Part shown: one piece after another, positions 24,520 through 33,036 of the stretch | Numbering within the stretch: position 1 is the stretch's first letter | Layout of the letters: every line of letters starts with the position of its first letter | Source of the DNA: an uncultured Candidatus Saccharibacteria bacterium | Lineage (GTDB): Bacteria > Patescibacteriota > Saccharimonadia > Saccharimonadales > Saccharimonadaceae | Length of the DNA: 64,000 bases | Assembly (NCBI GenBank): GCA_938043965.1 | Contig: CALIQQ010000016.1 | Coordinates: 1-64,000, forward strand | Direction: 5' to 3' | The notes under the pieces: model-generated | Told to the model about the DNA's origin: nothing | The model's database searches: none | What the model saw: only the letters and a program-made list of their open reading frames with translations | Translations under genes and position numbers: made by a program

Positions 24520-25419
24520 TTATTCGCTTAAATACTGCACCGCTTTTAGTGCCGCCACCGCTCCGTCACTCGTCGCCGTCACTAGCTGTCGTACTTCCTT
24601 TTTTCTATTATCGCCCGCCACAAAAATTCCTGCCACATTCGTCTCACAACTTTCGTCTGCCAAAATATATCCCGCCTCGTTCACTTCTATTACATCCGCA
24701 AAGTTTTCATTTTTCGGCATTTGTCCCACCGCCACAAACAGTCCGTCCACTAAAATCCTTCTAACTTCACCATTTTTATTTTTCACCTCAACTGCCTCGA
24801 GTCTCTTCTCCCCTTCCAGCTTTTCAACTTCGCTATCTAACACTAGTTCAACATTAGCACGATTTTTTACCTGCTCGACTAACCTTGCTTCCCCCCTAAA
24901 CTCAGTTCGGCGATGAATGAGATATACTTTTTCCGCTAAATCAGCCAGCACTAACACGTCCGAAAGTGCAGTATTTCCGCCACCAACCACCGCCACAGTT
25001 TTACCTTTATAAAATGCTCCGTCGCAGGTTGCGCAATACGAAATTCCACGACCAATCATCTTCTCTTCGCCTAGACCAAGTGGTCGATTTTCTAGCCCAG
25101 TCGCAATAATCACCGTCTTCGCCGTGTACGTTCCGTCATTCGTCACAATCTCTTTCACCACACCAAGATTATTGATCTTTTTTGCCGTCGTAAACACCAC
25201 CTCCGCATCCATCTTCTTCACTTGCTCGTACATTTTCGTCGCAAAATCAAATCCCGAAATATGCTCCGCCGTTGGATAATTTTCAATATCGAGCGCATTG
25301 ACAATTTGCCCACCATAAGTCTTTGCTTCAATTATCAATACCGTTTTATTTGCTCTCCTTGCATAAATTGCCGCCGTCATTCCGGCTGGACCAGCTCCAA
25401 TAATGACAATATCGTACAT
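24520..25419 (-). CDS. trxB: Thioredoxin reductase
   Basis: FAD-dependent NADPH:thioredoxin oxidoreductase. The FAD-binding GAGPAGMTAAIYA (about 7-19), the redox-active CATCDG (about 131-136), the NADPH-binding VGGGNTALSD and the C-terminal GIFVAGD are all present. The length of 299 aa is typical of low-molecular-weight TrxB. It starts 1 bp after the trxA stop and reduces that thioredoxin. The pair is the last part of the rny-deacetylase-trxA-trxB run. Confidence 0.95.
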   Translation of the reverse strand: MYDIVIIGAGPAGMTAAIYARRANKTVLIIEAKTYGGQIVNALDIENYPTAEHISGFDFATKMYEQVKKMDAEVVFTTAKKINNLGVVKEIVTNDGTYTAKTVIIATGLENRPLGLGEEKMIGRGISYCATCDGAFYKGKTVAVVGGGNTALSDVLVLADLAEKVYLIHRRTEFRGEARLVEQVKNRANVELVLDSEVEKLEGEKRLEAVEVKNKNGEVRRILVDGLFVAVGQMPKNENFADVIEVNEAGYILADESCETNVAGIFVAGDNRKKEVRQLVTATSDGAVAALKAVQYLSE

Positions 25420-25420
25420 T

Positions 25421-25729
25421 CTATTCTTCTACCAATCCTAAAATCTCCGACCTAGTTTTTAGGCCAACCGTTCGCTTAATTTCCTCTCCATTTTCGAACA
25501 CAATTAAACATGGGATTGAAGAAATTTCATATTTTTTTGCCAACTCCATTTCCGCATCAACATCCACTGCTACAATTTTATGCTCAGTCGTTTCCGCCAC
25601 TTCTTCTAAAATTGGCGCTAACATTCGACAAGGGCCACACCACTGCGCATTAAAATCTACAATCACTTTTGTCTTCGCTTCTAAAACTTCCTTCGTAAAA
25701 TTTTCTTGATTACCTTGAATAATTTTCAT
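25421..25729 (-). CDS. trxA: Thioredoxin
   Basis: Small cytoplasmic dithiol carrier. The 102-aa protein has the canonical WCGPC active site at about residues 28-32 and the cis-proline segment SSIPCLIVF, in which an extra Cys follows the conserved Pro. The AAAGGAG site is 5 nt before the ATG. It is directly followed by trxB. Confidence 0.95.
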   Translation of the reverse strand: MKIIQGNQENFTKEVLEAKTKVIVDFNAQWCGPCRMLAPILEEVAETTEHKIVAVDVDAEMELAKKYEISSIPCLIVFENGEEIKRTVGLKTRSEILGLVEE

Positions 25730-25757
25730 TTTTCTCCTTTATTATTAAAATCTAAAT

Positions 25758-26837
25758 CTAATTTAAAATTCGGTGTGGTGCTGTCGGTGAATTCAGCTCT
25801 AATCGTTTAAATGTAAATCCGTACTGTTTTCCAAACTGGATAATTCGCTCCACAGCGTTAACTGAAAAATCTTTTCCCTTTCCGTCATGCTGCAACACAA
25901 TCGAGTAGTCCCCTCTTAATCCACTCACCACATTATTATACACCACATTTGTATTTGTCGTATTCCCAGCATCTCCGCTCGTCACATTCCAATCCACATA
26001 ACGATAGCCTCGTTCCTCCACCTGCTGAACCAGTCTCGACATAATCCCCTTATTATACAACCTGCTTACTGTGTTCGATGATCCACCAGGAAAACGAATC
26101 AATTTCATCTTCTCTCCCGTAATCCGCTCCACTCGTTTTTCAATTTTTGCTAAATCCTCAAAAAACACTTTTTCATTCTGGTAAATCTCCGCATAATTAT
26201 GTGTACAAGTATGTAGCCCAATCGTGTGCCCTTCGTCATATGCTCGTTTAATCATCGCGTCGTCTCCGCCACACATCACAAAAAAGGTTGCTTTAATTTG
26301 ATATTTCTTTAAAATATCCAGCACTTTCGGCGTGTTATAGCTCGGGCCATCATCAAACGTCAAATAGACAATTTTAGCTCCATTCGGCGGATAGTAAGTC
26401 TGGGTAGTTTCCGTTTTTTCGCCCACTTCTTTTTTATCCGCATCTATCGCTCCCTCATTCACGGCTTCATTCTTTTTAGAGCTTTCGCTCTCCTCTTTTT
26501 TTCCGTCAGTCTCACCAGCTGTTTTAGTTTCCGTCTGCTCCTTCTTGTCGCCACCCGTTAAAATCTCTTCAATAACTTTTCCATCCACTAAAGTTCTTCG
26601 AATTTTCTGCCCATTTTTAAGAGCCTGTTCGGTAGTTGCTGTTAAATTCGTGCTGTTTTCATTAGACTCTTTTTTCTTCAAATCTTCCCCTAGTTTCGCC
26701 GCCGCCACCACTGCCCCAATCACTAAAAAGAGCGAGGCTACTAACACAATCCTTTTCTTACCGCATTTTCTTTTTCGCCCACCAGACATTTCATCTTGCG
26801 ATATTTCAATTATCAGCTCGTCGCCTCGCCCATCCAT
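25758..26837 (-). CDS. Membrane-anchored polysaccharide deacetylase (NodB domain)
   Basis: Carbohydrate esterase family 4 enzyme facing outward. It has a short cytoplasmic tail with KRKCGKKR, one transmembrane helix (about 27-47), a long acidic Lys/Glu/Thr-rich linker (about 50-150) and a NodB domain (about 150-350). Metal and catalytic motifs are TFDDGP, HTCTH (His-x3-His), RFPGGSSN and VLQHDGKG. Family members remove acetyl groups from peptidoglycan or other N-acetylglucosamine polymers, often giving lysozyme resistance. The substrate here is unknown. It follows rny by 10 bp. Confidence 0.9.
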   Translation of the reverse strand: MDGRGDELIIEISQDEMSGGRKRKCGKKRIVLVASLFLVIGAVVAAAKLGEDLKKKESNENSTNLTATTEQALKNGQKIRRTLVDGKVIEEILTGGDKKEQTETKTAGETDGKKEESESSKKNEAVNEGAIDADKKEVGEKTETTQTYYPPNGAKIVYLTFDDGPSYNTPKVLDILKKYQIKATFFVMCGGDDAMIKRAYDEGHTIGLHTCTHNYAEIYQNEKVFFEDLAKIEKRVERITGEKMKLIRFPGGSSNTVSRLYNKGIMSRLVQQVEERGYRYVDWNVTSGDAGNTTNTNVVYNNVVSGLRGDYSIVLQHDGKGKDFSVNAVERIIQFGKQYGFTFKRLELNSPTAPHRILN

Positions 26838-26847
26838 TTTTTATCTC

Positions 26848-28365
26848 CTATTTCGCATATTCGATTGCCCGTGTTTCACGGATTACATTCACCTTAATTA
26901 CCCCAGGATAACTCATCGTTGCTTCAATTTTATTTGCAATATCTCGCGCCAATTTTAGTGCTGTTAAATCATCAATTTGCTTTGGCTCAACTATCACACG
27001 AATTTCTCGTCCTGCCGAAATTGCGTAGGCCTTATCAATACCTTGGAAAGAAGTTGCGATATTTTCAAGATCTTTCATCCGTTCTGCAAAGTTTTCCGCT
27101 GAGATATTTCTTGCGCCAGGACGCGCCGCCGACAATGCATCACAAATTTTTACAATAATTGCTTCTGGTGTTGTCGCTTCGATATCGTCATGATGCGCTG
27201 CAATCGCTTTCACTACTTCGTCTGGTAAACCATATTTTTTCGCTAGCTCCGCGCCAATCTCTGCGTGTTTTCCTTCAATTTTATGCGTCACCGCCTTACC
27301 AATATCATGCAGTAGCGTTGCTGTTTTCGCCACCCTTTTGTCTGCACCAATTTCTTCCGCAATCATGCCTGCAATATGTGCCATCTCAATTGAATGTAGC
27401 AATACATTCTGCCCGTATGAAGTACGGAATTTAAGCTCACCTAAGAGATGTAACATTTCGTGTGGAATCCCGACAATACCAACCTCGCGTGCCGCGTCTT
27501 CGCCTGCTCGCATCACTTCTTTGTCGATTTCGCGCTCCGCCTTATTCACCGCCTCTTCGATTGAAGTTGGGTTAATTCGCCCATCTTTCATCAATCGCTC
27601 AAGTGCATACCTTGCCACCTGACGGCGGATTGGATCGAAGCTTGAAAGCACCACCATCCCAGGAGTATCATCCACCATAATATCTACGCCAGTTGCGCGT
27701 TGCAAAGCTTGGATATTACGCCCCTCCTTACCAATAATACGCCCTTTCATTTCATCATCTGGTAGCTTCAAAGCGGTAATCGTACGGTCTGCCGTCACCT
27801 CTGACGACATACGCTCCATCGCCGTCACTAAAATTGCCTGTGCCGTTTCATCAATATCACGCTTAATCGCTTCCTGTTCCTTGTTCACCAAGGCTACCAA
27901 ATCACCTCGCACATCGTGCTCGGTCATCATCATCAGCTTATCTTTTGCTTCCGCCTTAGTCAGCCCTGCAATTTTTTCCAGTTTTTCCTGTTGTTTTGTG
28001 CGAATATCTCTAATTTCCGTCTTTAGATCTTCAATTTCTTTTTCCTGGCGCACCAATCGTTCCGATTTTTTCTCCAGCTGGTCTAATTTGCCGTCCAGTA
28101 AAGTTTCACGTTCCGATAATCTATTTTCAGTTTTACGCCATTCTCGACGACGTTCGTCCTCTTCATTTTTTGATTTTTCTGCCACGTCAGCCGCTTCTTT
28201 TCGCGCTTTCGACACAATATCAGACGCTTCATTCTTAGCCCTTCGGACTAAATCCTCTGCCTTGTTTTTACCGCCATTTTCGTTTTTCTTATTATATACA
28301 AAAACAGCACCTGCACCACCGGCTATACCAACGGCAGCGGCGATAATTGACCCAATTATCTCCAT
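26848..28365 (-). CDS. rny: Ribonuclease Y
   Basis: Membrane-bound endoribonuclease that initiates mRNA decay in bacteria lacking RNase E. It has an N-terminal membrane helix (about 4-24), a long charged coiled coil (about 30-190), a KH domain with MKGRIIGKEGRNIQALQRATG, and an HD domain with HDIGK and AAHHDD. The length of 505 aa is normal. The leader is about 100 nt after a TGC-TATAAT box. Orn (5052) can finish the fragments that decay produces. Confidence 0.95.
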   Translation of the reverse strand: MEIIGSIIAAAVGIAGGAGAVFVYNKKNENGGKNKAEDLVRRAKNEASDIVSKARKEAADVAEKSKNEEDERRREWRKTENRLSERETLLDGKLDQLEKKSERLVRQEKEIEDLKTEIRDIRTKQQEKLEKIAGLTKAEAKDKLMMMTEHDVRGDLVALVNKEQEAIKRDIDETAQAILVTAMERMSSEVTADRTITALKLPDDEMKGRIIGKEGRNIQALQRATGVDIMVDDTPGMVVLSSFDPIRRQVARYALERLMKDGRINPTSIEEAVNKAEREIDKEVMRAGEDAAREVGIVGIPHEMLHLLGELKFRTSYGQNVLLHSIEMAHIAGMIAEEIGADKRVAKTATLLHDIGKAVTHKIEGKHAEIGAELAKKYGLPDEVVKAIAAHHDDIEATTPEAIIVKICDALSAARPGARNISAENFAERMKDLENIATSFQGIDKAYAISAGREIRVIVEPKQIDDLTALKLARDIANKIEATMSYPGVIKVNVIRETRAIEYAK

Positions 28366-28470
28366 ATCCCTCTTTCTATTTCCTTTTGCTTGTCGGTATT
28401 TTCCTTATACCAACGGTTTTTCAGAAATTTCAAAATTTTAATAATTAACTAAAATCCCCCATTTACCCAT

Positions 28471-28476
28471 ATTATA
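28471..28476 (-). promoter_or_regulatory. Extended -10 promoter of rny
   Basis: TGC-TATAAT on the minus strand, about 105 nt before the rny ATG. The intervening leader is AT-rich, ending in AGAGGG. Confidence 0.6.
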
Positions 28477-28505
28477 GCACGATTTAGCTAATTTTAAGTC
28501 AAACT

Positions 28506-29507
28506 CTATTCGTATTGTGAAATGTTATCCGTCAACATGTTTTTAATATATTGCGCTGCTGTCGTTTCAAGCCCCAAGTTCGCCTGATCCTTTGAAAATG
28601 GGATAAAATCTGTATAGAAGTAGCTGTAATTTTTATGCGTAAAGACTTTTTTACCAAACGAAATGCCCGTCGCTGCGTCAAATTCACCTTCCGCCGTTGG
28701 AATTCGAGTTAGACAACCCATTCTTCCAGGGTTTAGTGCAATATTCGCAAAATCCGGGAAGTATTGCACCCCCTTTCCTACCGCATTAAAGCAAATACTT
28801 TGGCGATAATTTTCGTTTAAAATGTATGATACTTTTTCCAGACTATCCGGGATCTTAATTTTAATTCCCCAAGTTGATAAATAAATGTATCCAGTCGTTG
28901 CTTTATAAATTGGCACGTCTTCCGGCTTGGATATTTTTACCCCAGTTGCTTCTTCAACCGCTCGTACCACATTAGTCGCATCCTTTAGCGCGCTCTTCGT
29001 TTTTGAATGAGCTTCATTTTCATTCGCGTATAGCATTACGCAAACCACTGCCGCAATCGATGCCGCCATCGTCAATACACCGAACATGACCGTTAAAACT
29101 GAGAGCTTTCGTACTTTTTTACCTAACTTCTCAACCGTTTTTTGCTCATCACCATTCTGATCTTTTTGCGTGCTTACCCCTAGCTCTCTTGGATCTGCTA
29201 CTGCTGGATTTACCGTATTTTGTATATCAAAATGCGTCGGCGAAGCTACCGGCACATTCAGTCGGCTCGCCATTGGCGCTTGGTTGTAATTTTGTTGTGA
29301 TGCCGAAGTTCCAGTCATTACTGCATCAAATTCCGCTCCAGTCGTTTTAATTACTTCATCTAATTCATTTTTTACAGCCTGCGTGTTTACTTGCGTAGCT
29401 AAGTTAATCGGCTGACCAGGATTATTCGTTGCGACATTCCCCCTGCCAAATTTTACCCCACCAACCGTTGTTGCATTCGTTTGTTTATTTAATTCTTCTG
29501 GATTCAT
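28506..29507 (-). CDS. Single-pass membrane protein of unknown function
   Basis: A 333-aa protein not recognised as a known family. The N-terminal 125 residues are Asn-, Thr-, Val- and Pro-rich and probably disordered in the cytoplasm. A basic stretch (KLGKKVRKL) precedes one transmembrane helix (about 137-160). The exterior domain starts with a short coiled coil and continues as a compact domain with two cysteines (SICFNAVG and GRMGCLTRIP). The layout of disordered tail, helix and small outer domain resembles the protein at 1143-2258, although I see no sequence similarity. A TGT-TATAAT box precedes the start by about 22 nt. Confidence 0.7.
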   Translation of the reverse strand: MNPEELNKQTNATTVGGVKFGRGNVATNNPGQPINLATQVNTQAVKNELDEVIKTTGAEFDAVMTGTSASQQNYNQAPMASRLNVPVASPTHFDIQNTVNPAVADPRELGVSTQKDQNGDEQKTVEKLGKKVRKLSVLTVMFGVLTMAASIAAVVCVMLYANENEAHSKTKSALKDATNVVRAVEEATGVKISKPEDVPIYKATTGYIYLSTWGIKIKIPDSLEKVSYILNENYRQSICFNAVGKGVQYFPDFANIALNPGRMGCLTRIPTAEGEFDAATGISFGKKVFTHKNYSYFYTDFIPFSKDQANLGLETTAAQYIKNMLTDNISQYE

Positions 29508-29622
29508 TTTATGCCCTTTATACTTCCTGTATTATAACATAAGCATTATTCAATCACAAGCCAACGTAATAGCTCACAACCTTTGCAACAAAATCTTGCA
29601 TAAAATAAGGTAGCTCTTAAAA

Positions 29623-29955
29623 TTATTTTTTAGGCGCTGAAATGTTTGCCGCTCCACCATATTCTGGCAAAATAATCGGCACTTTTTCACCACGATGATT
29701 AAATAATGGTACTCCGAGTTCTTCTGCCAACGCATTCACTACCGCCGCACCAATCCTCAGACCCGTAAATGAGCCTGGACCACTCATAAAGCTAATTTCT
29801 GAAATATCCGAAAAAGTGGCCCCATTTTCCGCTAACTTATCTCTTAAAAATGCGTGTAAATTCTCTGCCAAATCTCGTCCTGACTCCCAATGGTATTCTT
29901 TATCATCCAGCTTCAGCAACGTCACCGGCGTCGATGTATCTAAAAACATCTTCAT
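29623..29955 (-). CDS. tsaB: tRNA threonylcarbamoyladenosine biosynthesis protein TsaB, short form
   Basis: Scaffold partner of TsaD in making the t6A37 modification of ANN-reading tRNAs. The N-terminal ASKHA-type segment (MKMFLDTSTP) and the signature MSGPGSFTGLRIG are clear. The protein is only 110 aa against the usual 220-240, so the second half of the fold is missing. The frame ends in a clean stop, and no continuation is visible downstream. Its start overlaps the tsaE stop by 4 bp (ATGA). The TsaD-contacting first half is retained, so function is plausible. Confidence 0.85.
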   Translation of the reverse strand: MKMFLDTSTPVTLLKLDDKEYHWESGRDLAENLHAFLRDKLAENGATFSDISEISFMSGPGSFTGLRIGAAVVNALAEELGVPLFNHRGEKVPIILPEYGGAANISAPKK

Positions 29956-30356
29956 AGCGAAGTCACCTCTCTCGTTCCGTCATCCAATAATTTAATCAAA
30001 AATCTTTTGTGGCCTTCCGGCAACAAATCTTTTACCGAATCCGCCCATTCTATCACCGTTATAGTCTTCTCATCCTCCACATTTTCCATCAAATCTTCAC
30101 TCATAATTCCTACTTCTTGCAGTCGATAAAAATCATAGTGCACCAATTTTCCATCAGGAAAATTATACTGTTTTGACAACGTAAAACTCGGACTTGTCAC
30201 TTCATCAGCCACGCCCAGTCCTTTCGCAATTCCTTTCGTAATTGTAGTTTTGCCCACGCCAACATCCCCAGTTAACTCGATTACTTCCGGCGCCTTCAAT
30301 GTCCTAGCCAGCTCTTCGCCAAACCCTACCATCTCCTGTTCTGTTCTTAAAATCAT
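29952..30356 (-). CDS. tsaE: tRNA threonylcarbamoyladenosine biosynthesis ATPase TsaE
   Basis: P-loop ATPase of the t6A machinery that cycles the TsaBD complex. Walker A is GDVGVGKTT (about 29-37), the switch-like segment is VTSPSFTL, and the Walker-B-like segment is VIEWAD. The length of 134 aa is normal. A leaderless -10 lies 6 nt upstream. It forms a two-gene operon with tsaB; tsaD is at 57222. Confidence 0.93.
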   Translation of the reverse strand: MILRTEQEMVGFGEELARTLKAPEVIELTGDVGVGKTTITKGIAKGLGVADEVTSPSFTLSKQYNFPDGKLVHYDFYRLQEVGIMSEDLMENVEDEKTITVIEWADSVKDLLPEGHKRFLIKLLDDGTREVTSL

Positions 30357-30362
30357 GCCTTT

Positions 30363-30368
30363 ATTATA
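30363..30368 (-). promoter_or_regulatory. -10 box of tsaE-tsaB, leaderless
   Basis: TATAAT on the minus strand, 6 nt before the ATG at 30356. Confidence 0.6.
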
Positions 30369-30470
30369 TAACTTTTAGCATTTTTTTCAAACAAACCCGT
30401 CAGCAACAAATCAGCAACCAGCTAAGCCGACTAACCTTCTGAGTCGATACTTTTTCTTAACTTACGTATT

Positions 30471-31685
30471 TTACCTTTGTACGTCAGAAACGATAGCATA
30501 AATCGGCATCAACACCGCAATCACAATAAAACCGACTAGAAGCGCCATCACCACCATTAAAATTGGCTCAATCAAAGTTGAAATCGTTCTAATTTGCTCG
30601 TCCAATTCATTTTCATAAACCGTCGCCGCCTTTCCCAACATCTCGTCAATCTTACCTGACTGCTCACCGATCGAAGCCATCTGCGGAATTAACGGCATAA
30701 TATAACTTCGACTCTTCATCGACTCAGACAGTGGTTTACCTTGCTTCACTTTTTCCATTACAATTTCGATCTGCTCTTGCACAATAATGTTCCCAATTGC
30801 TTCACTCGAAATTTGCAACGAGTCCTGAATGGACACGCCAGTCGACAATAAGTTTTGTGCCGTTCTCGCAAAACGCGAGTTATATAATCTTAAAAAGAGT
30901 CCCTTGAATAGTGGTACATTCAGCTTCATCACTGCACTCCACCTTTTTCCCGTATCAGTTTTTAAGAATTGCGCCAAGAACCAAATCGCCACCGCAATCG
31001 AAACCAACACCACATACCACATATTCGTAATAAAATTGGAAACGCCAACCAAAAACGCCGTCGCCCATGGCAGCTGCTTGCCTAGGTCTCGATATAAACT
31101 TTCCACCTGCGGCACCACCACTAACACCATAAATACAATCACCGCAATAATCACCAACAAAATAATTGCCGGGTAAGTCAATGCGCCTCGAATATCCGAC
31201 ATCATTTTCTCATCTTTTTCATTTTGGTCCGCCAACCGCACCAACGACAAATCCAACGTACCTGAAGTTTCACCTGCTTTCAAAAGCGCAATATATAAAT
31301 TATTAAAAATATCCGGATATTTTTCACACGCTTGCGTCAAAGTTCGCCCAGCCTCAACATCTGCCAAAATTGTTTCAATCAATTTTTTCATTGGTTTACT
31401 CTCGGTCTGATCTGCCACTACTCTCAATGAGTTAGATAGTGGCAAGCCGGCACCAATCAATGTTGCAAACTGCCTCGTAAACACGTTTTTATCTTTGTTC
31501 GAAATCTTATTTTTAAATCGCGCAAAAAATCCGCTACTTCCGTCATCCTCTTCTTTGATTGTGTCTGGAGTATATCCTTGTTCAATCAACAACTTACCAG
31601 CGGTTCGTTCATTCTCCGCTTGAATCGCACCCTTAACAATTCTACCTGTCTTTGAGTCTCTTGCTTTGTATTCAAACCGCCTCAT
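30471..31685 (-). CDS. pilC: Type IV pilus inner membrane platform protein PilC
   Basis: Assembly platform that couples the PilB and PilT motors to pilin insertion and removal. Two T2SSF repeats are visible (about 65-190 and 270-390), each with an AGLPL/TGVSI-type start and E-x-G-x2-GxLD or EQSGKID motif. Three hydrophobic membrane segments lie at about 168-192, 218-240 and 372-395. At 404 aa it has the standard length. It is the last gene of the pilus operon, 3 bp behind pilT. Confidence 0.95.
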   Translation of the reverse strand: MRRFEYKARDSKTGRIVKGAIQAENERTAGKLLIEQGYTPDTIKEEDDGSSGFFARFKNKISNKDKNVFTRQFATLIGAGLPLSNSLRVVADQTESKPMKKLIETILADVEAGRTLTQACEKYPDIFNNLYIALLKAGETSGTLDLSLVRLADQNEKDEKMMSDIRGALTYPAIILLVIIAVIVFMVLVVVPQVESLYRDLGKQLPWATAFLVGVSNFITNMWYVVLVSIAVAIWFLAQFLKTDTGKRWSAVMKLNVPLFKGLFLRLYNSRFARTAQNLLSTGVSIQDSLQISSEAIGNIIVQEQIEIVMEKVKQGKPLSESMKSRSYIMPLIPQMASIGEQSGKIDEMLGKAATVYENELDEQIRTISTLIEPILMVVMALLVGFIVIAVLMPIYAIVSDVQR

Positions 31686-31688
31686 TTA

Positions 31689-32993
31689 TTAGACTCCTTT
31701 TACTAGTCTTTCAAATTCATGCATATCGACCGCACATTCTCGTGCATTATCATAGGTTACCGTACCCTGTTGAACCAATTTTGCCAAAGTGCGATCCATT
31801 GTCTGCATCCCCTCATTTGCACCAGTCTGGATTGTCGTATCAAGTTGATGCGTCTTGCCCTCTCGAATAATCGAGCGCACTGCCGAGTTCGCCACCATAA
31901 TTTCCGCTGCCACAACTCGTCCTCCACCAATTGCTGGTACCAAACGTTGTGAACAGACTGCCATCAAAACTGCCGACAATTGGGAGCGAATTTGTGGTTG
32001 CTGCTCTGCCGGGAACACGTCCACCATACGGTCAACCGACTGTGCTGCCGAGTTTGTATGCAGAGTTGCGAACACCAAGTGCCCAGTTTCCGCAATCGTA
32101 ATTGCTGAAGAAATAGTTTCAAGATCACGCATCTCACCAAGTAACACCACATCCGGGTCTTGACGCAGTACCGATTTCAATGCTCTTGAAAACGAAAATG
32201 TGTCATAGTGCACTTCACGCTGTACAATCACCGATCTTTTCGACTTATGCGTGAACTCAATCGGGTCTTCAATTGTCACAATATGCACCGCTTTTTCATG
32301 ATTAATTTTATTGATCAGTGCCGCCAAAGTAGTTGACTTACCAGAACCAGTCGGCCCAGTCACCAACACCAACCCTCTCGGAAAATCTGCGAAAGTTGAT
32401 ACGATTTGCGGCATACCTAGCTCTTCGATCGTTGGCATTTTTGTCGGAATTAAGCGAAACGCCGCCGCCAAGTTCCCTTTTTCATTAAAGGCATTCACAC
32501 GAAAACGCGCAATTTCGCCAAACGAAAATGAATAATCAAATTCTTTGTCTTTTGACAAAATTTCACGTTGCATCGAATCCAGCGTTGAAAAAATTAACTT
32601 CTCCACCATATCTTCCGTCAAAATTGGCGTATTTGGAATTGGTTGTAACGCGCCACTAATTCTTAGTACTGGTGGCAAACCAACTTGAATATGCAAGTCT
32701 GATGCACTTTTCTTAATACACTCCTCGAGTAAAACTTCAATTCTCACACTTGATGGCACTGCAGTTGGAGTTGCTGCTGCCGCTGCTGCAGCTGCAATCG
32801 AAGATGTCGTTGGTACTGCTGTCGAATTATCCATCACCTGCTCATTTAACACTGGACCGCCTGGCTGTGTCATCACTTCACCCGCTGGCACCACCCCCGT
32901 CGCTGGCTGCACAACCGCTCCCGCCATTGCTGGATTTACTGCCGTATTCACACCTGCATTTGCACCTAAATTCACTGGATTTTCGTTTTGCAT
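31689..32993 (-). CDS. pilT: Type IV pilus retraction ATPase PilT
   Basis: Hexameric secretion-type ATPase that depolymerises the pilus, powering twitching. Walker A GPTGSGKSTTLAALI, Asp-box VTIEDPIEF, Walker B VLLGEMRDLETI and the His-box THTNSAA-like ATLHTNSAAQ are present, with the PilT-typical KKSASDLHIQVG at the start of the core. The first 85 residues are a low-complexity Ala/Pro/Val/Thr-rich extension not found in ordinary PilT. The AIRNLIRE motif usual near the PilT C-terminus appears as VRSIIREGKTHQL. Total length is 434 aa. Confidence 0.93.
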   Translation of the reverse strand: MQNENPVNLGANAGVNTAVNPAMAGAVVQPATGVVPAGEVMTQPGGPVLNEQVMDNSTAVPTTSSIAAAAAAAATPTAVPSSVRIEVLLEECIKKSASDLHIQVGLPPVLRISGALQPIPNTPILTEDMVEKLIFSTLDSMQREILSKDKEFDYSFSFGEIARFRVNAFNEKGNLAAAFRLIPTKMPTIEELGMPQIVSTFADFPRGLVLVTGPTGSGKSTTLAALINKINHEKAVHIVTIEDPIEFTHKSKRSVIVQREVHYDTFSFSRALKSVLRQDPDVVLLGEMRDLETISSAITIAETGHLVFATLHTNSAAQSVDRMVDVFPAEQQPQIRSQLSAVLMAVCSQRLVPAIGGGRVVAAEIMVANSAVRSIIREGKTHQLDTTIQTGANEGMQTMDRTLAKLVQQGTVTYDNARECAVDMHEFERLVKGV

Positions 32994-33036
32994 TTACCTA
33001 CCCTCATTTTTTTCAATTTTAACATAATCACTTTCC

